33,001 bases of DNA from NCBI GenBank assembly GCA_012523075.1, contig JAAYJF010000025.1, positions 1 through 33,001 of the forward strand. The letters run 5' to 3'. Every line of letters starts with the position of its first letter. Position 1 is the stretch's first letter. The notes beneath the pieces are model-generated. The model had not been told where the DNA came from. It was given only the letters and a program-made list of their open reading frames with translations, and did no database searches. Source of the stretch: Clostridiales bacterium. Lineage in GTDB: Bacteria > Bacillota > Clostridia > Ch29. The translations under genes were made by a program, and so were the position numbers. Of the stretch, positions 14,245 through 21,141 are shown in pieces.

Positions 14245-14793
14245 TTAAGGCATTGACATAATGTTTGATATCCCTTCCTTAAGGTACCCGTTCAGCCAGC
14301 CGGCTACCTCGGGAGTATTGAGGGGAAGCCCCTTAAGGATTTTTTTTAGTTCCCTGGTATCCATGGTAAAGACTTGTCCGTTATAGGAATGGCTATACAC
14401 GAAATCTATTGAAGGGTTAAGTATCACAAGGCTGAAAACCGTCTCCGGCATATCACCTATAGGAGGACGGTCTATATTATCATACTGGAAGCTGGCATCT
14501 ATCTCGGTACCCTTTCCCGGCTCCGATTTAATAGAAAAATAGCCACCGCATCTTTCGCAGGAAGCCTTTAGAAGGGGAAGGCCCAGCCCCACCTTTCTTG
14601 TTTTTCTTGAAGTATAAAAAGGGTCCGCCGCCTTTTTGGCGGTTTCCCTGTCCATACCCCTGCCATCATCTTTAATCCGTACCCGCAAAACATTATTCAC
14701 AGTATCCTCTTCCACCGATATTTCAACCAGGGCTGCCTCCGCCTCCAGCGAATTATTGACGATGTCAAGGACATGCAGTGAAATATCCCTCAT
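14245..14793 (-). CDS. GHKL-type ATPase (histidine-kinase-like ATP-binding protein)
   Basis: 182 residues from ATG 14793 behind AAAGGAGTATTGTT. It is a HATPase_c domain only: N-box-like DIVNNSLEAEA, G1-type DDGRGMD, and G2-type GLGLPLLK; I see no dimerisation/His-phosphoacceptor domain and no receiver. A C-terminal ~70-residue tail is family-specific. Such free-standing ATPase domains occur in clostridial clusters with DRTGG proteins, PHP phosphoesterases and [FeFe]-hydrogenase-like proteins, usually next to hydrogenase or NADH-linked genes. It is the last gene of that cluster here; the aldehyde oxidoreductase island begins directly after it. Role: probably signalling or protein kinase activity; targets unknown. 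Confidence 0.88.
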   Translation of the reverse strand: MRDISLHVLDIVNNSLEAEAALVEISVEEDTVNNVLRVRIKDDGRGMDRETAKKAADPFYTSRKTRKVGLGLPLLKASCERCGGYFSIKSEPGKGTEIDASFQYDNIDRPPIGDMPETVFSLVILNPSIDFVYSHSYNGQVFTMDTRELKKILKGLPLNTPEVAGWLNGYLKEGISNIMSMP

Positions 14794-14829
14794 AACAATA
14801 CTCCTTTCGGAAGCAAGGGGACGGTTCTT

Positions 14830-15531
14830 TTATAGCTGCGCCAGTATTCCCGAGACGCTTACCTCCTTAACTTCCACAAAAAACTCCCGCTCAAGTATAT
14901 CCCCAAGCCGGTGGGCGTCGGAAGAATGTATTATCCTGTACCCCTTCAACTGGCTGTATTGGCGCAAAAGCCCGGCTACACTTCCCCGTTTGCTTACCTC
15001 CACGCTCTTAATATCAAGCCCCGGCGGAATAAACCCAAGGTTTGATATGATGCTGTACGTCTTCCTGTCGATGTGGGCGGGCACCACCCTACCTCCCAGG
15101 GAGGTGGCCATATTGACTATTTGCTCAACCGAAAGCTCCACCGAGCCGATAAGCAGCCGGTCGTTAAATCCCTTCACCCTGTCCTTTTCGTCCATTATTA
15201 CCTGCTGGCCGAAAAAGTCCGGCCTGTTTTTACCCTTAAGATGTTCATAAATCCCTTCCTGAAAGGCCAGTACCCGGTCCGGGCTGGCGAAATAACATAG
15301 CAGGTGCACCTCTTCCCGGGACTGTACTTCCATGCCGGGCAGCACTATTATCCCCTTTTCTATGCCCAACTTCATAACGGCCTCCACATTTTCCGCCGAA
15401 TTGTGATCGGTTACCGCTATGGCGTCCAGGTCCTTAAGGCAGGCCATGTTTACTATGTTATTGGGCGTCATGTCGCTGTCGCCGCAGGGGGAAAGGGCTG
15501 AATGAATGTGTAAATCCACCGCTATCCTCAT
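14830..15531 (-). CDS. PHP-domain phosphoesterase
   Basis: 233 residues. Metal-binding motifs of the polymerase-and-histidinol-phosphatase fold are in place: DLHIHSALSPCGD at the N-terminus, AVTDHNSAENV near residue 40, PAHIDR near 152 and SSDAHRLGD near 205. Such enzymes hydrolyse phosphate esters using two or three metal ions; the substrate here is unknown. In the local context of two GHKL ATPases and a hydrogenase-like sensor it may act as a phosphatase opposing a kinase. It begins 6 bases after the DRTGG gene's stop, with no strong ribosome binding site, so translation is probably coupled. Confidence 0.92.
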   Translation of the reverse strand: MRIAVDLHIHSALSPCGDSDMTPNNIVNMACLKDLDAIAVTDHNSAENVEAVMKLGIEKGIIVLPGMEVQSREEVHLLCYFASPDRVLAFQEGIYEHLKGKNRPDFFGQQVIMDEKDRVKGFNDRLLIGSVELSVEQIVNMATSLGGRVVPAHIDRKTYSIISNLGFIPPGLDIKSVEVSKRGSVAGLLRQYSQLKGYRIIHSSDAHRLGDILEREFFVEVKEVSVSGILAQL

Positions 15532-15537
15532 GGCGGG

Positions 15538-15870
15538 CTAGACCCCCAGGTCGTGCAGCTTGCAGCACAGGGTGTAGGTATCATCCCCTGTAGTCAGTAT
15601 CGGTATACCCTCCCCATTAGCCTTGTCCAAGGTATCCCCGTCCACTTCCACGCCGGCTGCAACTATTATACATGCCATCTCAATTAGGCTGGCAACGGCA
15701 ACAATGTTTGCGTGGGCCTGGATGGTAACCCATACGTTCCCTTTGGAGGCGTTTGCCATGACAAAGCTCAACAGGTCGCCTGCATAGGCACCGTTAACCG
15801 CCCTGTCCATGCCTTTTTGTCCCGCCACCGGGTTTAGTCCCAAGTTCCGGCAAAGCTCGTTTACATTCAT
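15538..15870 (-). CDS. DRTGG-domain protein (second copy)
   Basis: 110 residues forming a single DRTGG-like domain (GLNPVAGQKGMDRAVNGAYAGDLLSFVMAN...). DRTGG domains occur between CBS domains and in phosphotransacetylase N-termini; their ligand is unknown, with nucleotide or effector sensing suspected. It lies 6 bases after the hydrogenase-like gene. It is distantly similar to the product of 17601-17963 and the two bracket the hydrogenase-like protein and one ATPase, so they may be paired subunits of one signalling module. Confidence 0.85.
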   Translation of the reverse strand: MNVNELCRNLGLNPVAGQKGMDRAVNGAYAGDLLSFVMANASKGNVWVTIQAHANIVAVASLIEMACIIVAAGVEVDGDTLDKANGEGIPILTTGDDTYTLCCKLHDLGV

Positions 15871-15876
15871 CCTATT

Positions 15877-17157
15877 CTACCCCCTGTTAATTTCGTTCAT
15901 TTTTTCCCTCAGCCTGAATATACAGTCCACTTCCCTTGCCCTGCCGTTTACAATATCCTCCGCTAGGGCTCTGCAGGTGGGCGCGCCGCAGGAGCCGCAA
16001 TCAATACCGGGCAGTTTTTCCAGTATCTCCTCAACCTTCTCCATCTTTTGGATGGCTTTGCCTATATTCGGGTCCAGGCTTACCATTTTTTTGGGCTTTA
16101 TTTCCTCGGTCCAGGTGAACAGCCCGGTATCAAGAAGCTCCTTCACCTTTTCCTTGCCTATTAGCTTGGGGGAAGGAGTAATATCCGCCAGATGCTTTAT
16201 CCTGGTCTTTGCGACAAAGGCGTTTTCCACAAGAAGTGGCCCTCCAACACATCCGCCGGTGCAGGCATAGGCCTCAATGAAGTCCAATTTTTTTAGCTTG
16301 CCCAGTTCAACCTCCTCAAAAATATTTATGACATTTTCAATGCCGTCAACCGCAAGATAGTTTTTAGAGCCTATTGAATGACTCTGCCCCCCTATAGTGC
16401 CCCATTTAAGCCCCCTGCCGGAAAACTCATAGCCCTCAACCTTCTCCAGACTTTGTAATTCTCTTAAGTTTTTTGACAGGCTTCCGAATATTTTTCTTAT
16501 GGATATTAGCCCATCAGTGTATACAAAGCTTATCCCTACCGGTACCTGTACGCTGGTTACTCTTGCAGGACACGGCGTAAGATAAAATACCCCGATGTCT
16601 CCCATTCTAAAATTTTTTTTGTTTGCTATATCGGTTTTTTTAAGCCTTGCGGCGATCTCCATGGGAGAAACCAAGGGTATTACATTTTCCAAAAGGTCAG
16701 GATACCTGAGCTGTATCAGACGTATTATAACCGGACAATCGCTGTATATCGCCGGTCTTGTTATCTTCTTCTCCTCCAAATAGTGCTTTTTTATAATTGC
16801 AGAAGCAATATCGCAATAGGGTGAAATATCATAGGCTTCATCAAAGCCCAGCATCTCAACCGCCTTTAGTACTTTCCCCAACCCCGTGCCAGTATCAAAC
16901 TGGCCATGACCTACTGGCGGCACAAGGGCTATCCTATATTTATATTTTTTGATGTCCTCCAAATCGTCGGTCACGGCTTTTTGTGCATGATAGGGACATA
17001 CCCGGATGCACTCGCCACAGTCTATACACTTCTCACCGGAGATGCTCGCTTTTCTACCCCTCACCCTTATCGCCTCGGTAGGACATCTCTTTATACAGTG
17101 AGTGCATCCTTTGCAGCTATCCTCGGATAATACTACCGAATGAAAATAATTGTCCAT
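15877..17157 (-). CDS. [FeFe]-hydrogenase-like iron-sulfur protein with altered H-cluster motif (putative sensor)
   Basis: 426 residues. Two [4Fe-4S] ferredoxin motifs (Cys15-18-21-25 and 44-47-50-54) precede an [FeFe]-hydrogenase large-subunit domain with the three H-cluster motifs recognisable: YSDCP (~138-142) for TSCCP, LTPCPARV (~193-199) for MPCxxK, and EAYACTGGCVGG for ExMACxxGCxxGG. The proton-relay cysteine of TSCCP is Asp and the L2 lysine is missing, so fast H2 turnover is unlikely. A C-terminal four-cysteine domain (GIDCGSCGAPTCRALAEDI) follows. No PAS domain. With neighbouring ATPase, phosphoesterase and DRTGG genes it fits the putative sensory [FeFe]-hydrogenases (group C/D types). 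ATG behind GAGGGTGGTCAA. Confidence 0.9.
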   Translation of the reverse strand: MDNYFHSVVLSEDSCKGCTHCIKRCPTEAIRVRGRKASISGEKCIDCGECIRVCPYHAQKAVTDDLEDIKKYKYRIALVPPVGHGQFDTGTGLGKVLKAVEMLGFDEAYDISPYCDIASAIIKKHYLEEKKITRPAIYSDCPVIIRLIQLRYPDLLENVIPLVSPMEIAARLKKTDIANKKNFRMGDIGVFYLTPCPARVTSVQVPVGISFVYTDGLISIRKIFGSLSKNLRELQSLEKVEGYEFSGRGLKWGTIGGQSHSIGSKNYLAVDGIENVINIFEEVELGKLKKLDFIEAYACTGGCVGGPLLVENAFVAKTRIKHLADITPSPKLIGKEKVKELLDTGLFTWTEEIKPKKMVSLDPNIGKAIQKMEKVEEILEKLPGIDCGSCGAPTCRALAEDIVNGRAREVDCIFRLREKMNEINRG

Positions 17158-17169
17158 TTGACCACCCTC

Positions 17170-17604
17170 TTAATCATGAATGTATATAGTGCTGGTTACA
17201 GTGGTGCCTTTACCTTTTTGGGATTCTATCTGAAACTCATCGCTGCACCGTTTCATATTGGGCAGCCCCATCCCTGCGCCAAAGCCCATTTCCCTTACAT
17301 GGTCAGAAGCCGTTGAATATCCTTTTTCCATTGCCCTGTCGATATCCGGGATTCCCGGGCCATAGTCCCTGGCTATTATTTCAATCTTAGCTTTGTCAAT
17401 ACTTACAATGATTTCTCCTCCGTTGGAGTGGATAGTTATATTTATTTCCGCTTCATAGGTAACTATCGCTACACGCCTTGTTATATCCGAAGGTATCCCC
17501 AGTTTTTTCAGTACCTTTTTGGTGTTGCTGGACGCGTCTCCAGCCTTAGCAAAGTCCTCTGGATTTACTCTGTAGCTTAGTATTACCATGTCCCTTGAAC
17601 TCAT
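17170..17604 (-). CDS. RsbT/RsbW-like ATPase (anti-sigma-factor-type serine kinase fold)
   Basis: 144 residues of GHKL fold: VTYEAEINITIHS (N-box), ARDYGPGIPDID (G1) and GFGAGMGLPNMKR (G2). The short length and glycine-rich lid match RsbT/RsbW/SpoIIAB-like kinases that phosphorylate STAS-domain partners or bind sigma factors; no such partner is visible here. Its ATG overlaps the upstream DRTGG stop (ATGA, 4 bases), so the pair is translationally coupled, and the hydrogenase-like gene starts 12 bases after it. Likely transmits the state of the hydrogenase-like protein, by inference from arrangement. Confidence 0.9.
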   Translation of the reverse strand: MSSRDMVILSYRVNPEDFAKAGDASSNTKKVLKKLGIPSDITRRVAIVTYEAEINITIHSNGGEIIVSIDKAKIEIIARDYGPGIPDIDRAMEKGYSTASDHVREMGFGAGMGLPNMKRCSDEFQIESQKGKGTTVTSTIYIHD

Positions 17605-17963
17605 GTTACAACTCCCAACTCATCAATTCCCTTAAGCCCCGCATTGTAAAGAATTCCACTGGTAGTATACAGGGTATAGGGCGTACACATGATTGTCATA
17701 CCGTTCTCCTCCGCCAATTCCAAAGAAGCGGTGTCAGGCCTTTTGCCCCTCACATAAATAATAGCTGCAATATCCATCATTTCTGCGGTCCTTATAACCT
17801 GTGGATTGGTCAATCCGGTAAGCAGTACAGTTCTCTCGTTAACGAAGGCCAATACATCGCTCATAAGGTCCGCTCCAAAGGCGAAGTCCACTTCCCGGTC
17901 CATTCTGGACATCCCGGCTATTACCTCCGCATCAAGGATATCCCTTATTTCATAAAGATACAT
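17601..17963 (-). CDS. DRTGG-domain protein (first copy)
   Basis: 120 residues, one DRTGG-like domain (DILDAEVIAGMSRMDREVDFAFGADLMSDVLAF...). ATG at 17963 behind GAGGGAGGTTAAT. It lies 40 bases after the SPOR-protein stop and overlaps the following ATPase by 4 bases, so it heads the tight six-gene signalling cluster or continues the SPOR operon. Ligand and role are unknown for the family; sensing of a small molecule is a reasonable guess. Confidence 0.87.
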   Translation of the reverse strand: MYLYEIRDILDAEVIAGMSRMDREVDFAFGADLMSDVLAFVNERTVLLTGLTNPQVIRTAEMMDIAAIIYVRGKRPDTASLELAEENGMTIMCTPYTLYTTSGILYNAGLKGIDELGVVT

Positions 17964-18003
17964 ATTAACCTCCCTCTTCTATTTGAAGTTTTTGCCGCTT
18001 TAC

Positions 18004-18885
18004 CTATATAACTGTACTTAATCTTTCTAACAGTCCTACATAACAGTTGATAAGCTCCATGGAAATCTGGCCCGGTATGGCGTGCTGATGATTATACTCG
18101 GAATAGCTGCCCAGCATTGCAGTATACAAATCAGTCACATGGTCCCTATATTCCTCCAGGGCAGCAGGCCATTGGGTACGTGAAATCTGGGCTTCAAACT
18201 GCGCAATCCTATCTTTTTGCTCCTTGACAATGCCTTCTATGTTGCCGCCCGCCGCATCCGTAGCCGTTATTTTTATAAGCATATCCCTGCATTCCCCCAA
18301 CTGTTCCTTTAGCAAACCCGCCGCCGGAGAGGAGGAACCGGGGAAATCAATTTCAACAGATGGAAAACTTGCTTGGGATATATGGGCATCACTGTATTGG
18401 GCCCTCACTTTACCAAGGGCGGCTTCCGCCTCTTCCCTTGAGAAGAAATAATGGGTGTAAACCTTTATCATGCCCTCGGTATCCACAGACGCCGCCAGGC
18501 CTTTATCATTTAACTCCTCCGCCAGTCTCAGCGCGTTTTCCTCATTTGAAAAAGCCCCCACCTGGATACGGTAAAGCTGAAAACCCTCCACATCAAACAT
18601 CGGCCGGTACGCATTTATTGCCCCGTCCACTTGCCGGTCTGTTTGTTCCGGCTCGGCCTCCCCGGGTCCGGGTATGGTCCCCGGCGCCTGCTTATCCCCA
18701 GGGGTCTTATCCCCGGATGCGGGTTCGGCCGGTTCACCTTGGCTCTCGGTCAGGTATGGTATAAGAACTGCTTTGGATATCCCGTAGCCAAGGGCTATCC
18801 CCAGAAGAGGGATAACTACGAACAACAGGAGAATTGCTTTGCCTTTGGCGGTTTTGCCTGCCGTATCCTTTCTCTTTTTTCTCAT
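18004..18885 (-). CDS. Membrane-anchored SPOR-domain protein
   Basis: About 293 residues. A basic N-terminus (MRKKRKDTAGKTAKGK) and one transmembrane segment (AILLLFVVIPLLGIALGYGIS) are followed by a Pro/Gly/Glu-rich linker, a SPOR domain (YRIQVGAFSNEENALRLAEEL... to VRAQYSDAHIS) and a helical C-terminal region of ~110 residues. SPOR domains bind glycan strands lacking stem peptides at septa or the spore cortex; the bulk of the protein should sit outside the membrane. I use the ATG at 18883-18885 because the track's earlier ATG overlaps a TATAAT (18920-18925), the likely -10 of its promoter. Role in division or sporulation is inferred. Confidence 0.88.
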   Translation of the reverse strand: MRKKRKDTAGKTAKGKAILLLFVVIPLLGIALGYGISKAVLIPYLTESQGEPAEPASGDKTPGDKQAPGTIPGPGEAEPEQTDRQVDGAINAYRPMFDVEGFQLYRIQVGAFSNEENALRLAEELNDKGLAASVDTEGMIKVYTHYFFSREEAEAALGKVRAQYSDAHISQASFPSVEIDFPGSSSPAAGLLKEQLGECRDMLIKITATDAAGGNIEGIVKEQKDRIAQFEAQISRTQWPAALEEYRDHVTDLYTAMLGSYSEYNHQHAIPGQISMELINCYVGLLERLSTVI

Positions 18886-18979
18886 GTATATCACCGCTTT
18901 TTCGTGATTTCCTGTCATTATTATATCATATGAAGCTGCTGTTACCTACAAGCAAATATTCAAAACGACCCACCTAAAG

Positions 18980-19014
18980 AGCAAAGGCACCGGTTTATTC
19001 CCGGTGCCTTTGCT
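18980..19014 (-). terminator. Strong hairpin between the YjcZ-like gene and the SPOR gene
   Basis: AGCAAAGGCACCGG pairs perfectly with CCGGTGCCTTTGCT around a short loop (14-bp stem). The following minus-strand CTTTAGG is a weak U-tract, so termination may be partial. It closes the small YjcZ-like transcription unit. Confidence 0.65.
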
Positions 19015-19057
19015 ATGTCTCAATTATCGGCCACTTATCGGATAGCGATTACTCAAC

Positions 19058-19156
19058 CTACCACTTGGATCCGCCTGCAAAGAATATTATAATTATTATC
19101 AACAGTAAAAATGTTACGCCAAATCCGCCGCCGCCAAAAAATCCTTTGTCTTCCAC
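19058..19156 (-). CDS. YjcZ-like small hydrophobic (sporulation-type) protein, 32 residues
   Basis: Missed by the ORF track. A GTG at 19154-19156 with GGAGGTG about 7 nt upstream opens MEDKGFFGGGGFGVTFLLLIIIIIFFAGGSKW, ending in TAG. A Gly-rich lead (GGGGFG), one hydrophobic helix (TFLLLIIIIIFF) and a short polar end are the pattern of the YjcZ/YtpZ-type sporulation proteins of Firmicutes, predicted membrane peptides of unclear function. It forms its own unit between a strong terminator upstream (19239-19266) and a hairpin downstream (18980-19014). Upstream minus-strand sequence CATAACATA agrees with the sigma-K -10 pattern CATANNNTA, though I could not find a convincing -35, so mother-cell expression is only suggested. 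Confidence 0.82.
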   Translation of the reverse strand: MEDKGFFGGGGFGVTFLLLIIIIIFFAGGSKW

Positions 19157-19238
19157 TACCTTTCACCTCCATGTATCTCACTGCAATATATGTTATGATT
19201 TAAGCTGGTTTTTTGTGAATAGCAATATGCGGCACGGC

Positions 19239-19266
19239 AAAAAACCGGGAGATATAAATCTCCCGG
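19239..19266 (-). terminator. Rho-independent terminator after hutU-ftcD-fchA
   Basis: Minus strand CCGGGAGAT-TTAT-ATCTCCCGG, a perfect 9-bp stem, followed by TTTTTT. It lies about 200 bases after fchA, beyond an inverted repeat (19337-19413), and before the YjcZ-like gene. It is a strong stop for transcripts from the histidine-degradation operon. Confidence 0.88.
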
Positions 19267-19336
19267 GCTGGTTGAAAACAAATTATCAAGGCTTCACGGA
19301 TGCGCGCTTAAAGTAATAATAAAGTTGCATAAGGTG

Positions 19337-19413
19337 TGTCATCCTGAAGGAGGAACGACTTAAAGATCTTTATTTACCTTTCGCAAGATCCTTCGCTTAC
19401 GCTCAGTATGACA
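19337..19413. repeat. Dispersed inverted repeat, TGTCATYCTGA family (copy A)
   Basis: Ends are TGTCATCCTGA and, inverted, TCAGTATGACA. The right arm AAGATCCTTCGCTTACGCTCAG matches the right arm of the copy at 24186-24292 with few changes. Intergenic, downstream of fchA. No ORF inside; no target-site duplication was identified by eye. Confidence 0.75.
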
Positions 19414-19465
19414 GTTGTGTAAAATCTTTATAAAGTTATATGTAGTATCTGTGGCCTATTTGTCG

Positions 19466-20083
19466 CTAAATCCTAACCTTTTCAAGTATCTGTCTTTCCC
19501 TCGCGGCTGCCCTATCCCTTAGTTCCCAGATATGGCTCTGTATTTTCTCCCTGTAGTCGGCATCCCTTATGGATGCCAGGTTTATCTCTACATTATACAG
19601 GGCGGACAGTATCGCTGTCCTTGCCATCATCGCCGCAACGGCTCCATCGGTTACCGCCTGGCTGTTGCCCTTCTCCACGGCCTTCTCAGCAATATCCATG
19701 GCCTCAAGAGCTTTTTGGGCAACCAATAGCGGCACCTCCGCCGCCCCTTTAAGGCCTTTCTGTATGGCAGCACTGCGAAGTTTTTTTTCTTCATCGCTGC
19801 CCTTGGGCATCCGGTAGGCCTCCATAACGCTTTTAAAGGCATGGGCATCGGCATCCATTTGTTCGGTAAAAAAAACGATAAACCCCTTTGCGGTGTCCAT
19901 AAGCTGCTTCATTTCGCCGCTTACTCCGGCATATTTTTCGTTGTTCACCGTAAGAGCTGCCACCATGGATGTAAGGGCACACGCAACAGCTCCGCAAAGA
20001 GCAGCAACGCTACCTCCCCCAGGTGTGGGTTCGCTTGAAGCTGTTTTAGCCAGAAAATCTGTAATTTTCATATCTGCCAGCAC
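19466..20083 (-). CDS. fchA: Formiminotetrahydrofolate cyclodeaminase
   Basis: 205 residues, typical for the stand-alone enzyme. The N-terminal signature ITDFLAKTASSEPTPGGGSVAALCGAVACAL is diagnostic, followed by an all-helical body with VNNEKYAGV and AVTDGAVAAMMARTA. It converts 5-formiminotetrahydrofolate to 5,10-methenyltetrahydrofolate, releasing ammonia, so histidine-derived one-carbon units reach the folate pool. GTG start at 20083 behind GGGAGGGAAAAAATA. It follows ftcD after a 138-base gap that contains a short dispersed repeat, and is the last gene before the terminator at 19239-19266. Confidence 0.96.
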   Translation of the reverse strand: MLADMKITDFLAKTASSEPTPGGGSVAALCGAVACALTSMVAALTVNNEKYAGVSGEMKQLMDTAKGFIVFFTEQMDADAHAFKSVMEAYRMPKGSDEEKKLRSAAIQKGLKGAAEVPLLVAQKALEAMDIAEKAVEKGNSQAVTDGAVAAMMARTAILSALYNVEINLASIRDADYREKIQSHIWELRDRAAARERQILEKVRI

Positions 20084-20200
20084 TATTTTTTCCCTCCCAT
20101 TCTCTTATCAACTCGTTCACTCTTAATAGGTCCTGCTGCAGGTGAACTTCTCCCTGGCGCCTACTTTTGGCCGGACGGTCAAAGACCGCCCCTTCTACGT

Positions 20201-20219
20201 ACTACCAGCTACCAACTGA
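20201..20219 (-). repeat. Short tag repeat (AGTTGGTAGCTGGTAGT) after ftcD
   Basis: Seventeen bases identical, on the same strand, to the start of the repeat after polA (30190-30243). Both copies lie within a few bases of a stop codon. A small hairpin GGCGGTC-TTT-GACCG follows it in the ftcD-fchA gap. Confidence 0.7.
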
Positions 20220-20221
20220 TT

Positions 20222-21127
20222 CTAGTCTCCCCACAGCAGTCTGTTCTCTAAAATCTGCCCCTCCGAAAAGTCCTCCAACCCCAGGTAATAAGCGGCAACA
20301 TCTGTTAGCGCCTGCATGGGCAGAATACCCACAAGCTCGCTCCCTGCCACCTTTACTCCGTACCTCTTTGCCTCCATCTTTATCATCTCAAAGGACTGGT
20401 ACAGAGAGGTCCTGGTATAATCGGTCATATTCATGGATACCTGGACCATGTGCCTTTCCTTCAGGTCAACGCCTATGGCCTTGCAGTACCTAAGACCGCC
20501 TCCCGAGTTGCGAACTCTTCCCGCTATGGCCTTTGCTATATCAAGGTTTTCGGTGGCAAGGTTAACGTTGAAGGCAACCAGCGGCATACGGGCACCTATT
20601 GCCGTAACGCCGGCGGTCCTGTGTACCTCCCACGGACCGTAGTCCGGTTTCCATTCCGGTAGGTTAATCTTTTCAAAGAAACCTTCAAACTGTCCCTTTC
20701 TTATATTCGCCAGGTTCTGCCTCTCCGGGGACGTGGCGGATTCTTCGTACATGTATACCGGCAGGTCAAACCTGACCGCCGCTTCGCTGGCAACCTGTTC
20801 CGCCAGATACTTTGCCTCCTCAATACTCACATTTCTAACCGGGATAAAGGGGATTACATCAACGGCACCCATCCTGGGATGCTCGCCCCTGTGCCTATTT
20901 AAGTCTATCTCCCGCACCGCCACTTCCATGGCTTCCAGCAGGGAAGATTTAAGTCCCTCTGGCTCGCCTATCAGCGTAACCACCAAACGGTTATGGTCCT
21001 TGTCCGCCGAATAGTCAAGCATCTTCACCCCTTCTGTCCTACGGAAGGGTTCCACAATACTTTCTATTACTCCCCTGTCCTTTCCCTCGCTGAAGTTTGG
21101 CACGCACTCCAGAATTTTACTCCCCAC
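20222..21127 (-). CDS. ftcD: Glutamate formimidoyltransferase
   Basis: 301 residues, the length of the stand-alone transferase (formiminotransferase N- and C-subdomains, no fused cyclodeaminase). Family phrases include ILECVPNFSEGKD, HNRLVVTLIG, RHRGEHPRMGAVDVIPFIPV and VAFNVNLATEN. It moves the formimino group of N-formimino-L-glutamate to tetrahydrofolate, giving glutamate and 5-formimino-THF for FchA. GTG at 21125-21127 follows GGAGGTGTAGCCT and is 14 bases after the hutU stop, so all three genes form one operon. Confidence 0.97.
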   Translation of the reverse strand: MGSKILECVPNFSEGKDRGVIESIVEPFRRTEGVKMLDYSADKDHNRLVVTLIGEPEGLKSSLLEAMEVAVREIDLNRHRGEHPRMGAVDVIPFIPVRNVSIEEAKYLAEQVASEAAVRFDLPVYMYEESATSPERQNLANIRKGQFEGFFEKINLPEWKPDYGPWEVHRTAGVTAIGARMPLVAFNVNLATENLDIAKAIAGRVRNSGGGLRYCKAIGVDLKERHMVQVSMNMTDYTRTSLYQSFEMIKMEAKRYGVKVAGSELVGILPMQALTDVAAYYLGLEDFSEGQILENRLLWGD

Positions 21128-21141
21128 AGGCTACACCTCCT

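Noticed and set aside
18886-18918. Upstream ATG of the SPOR protein
   Set aside because: It overlaps a TATAAT (-10-like) element and adds 11 residues with no ribosome binding site.
19065-19316. Plus-strand ORF of 83 residues
   Set aside because: It is antisense to the YjcZ-like gene and a terminator, has no ribosome binding site and no family resemblance.
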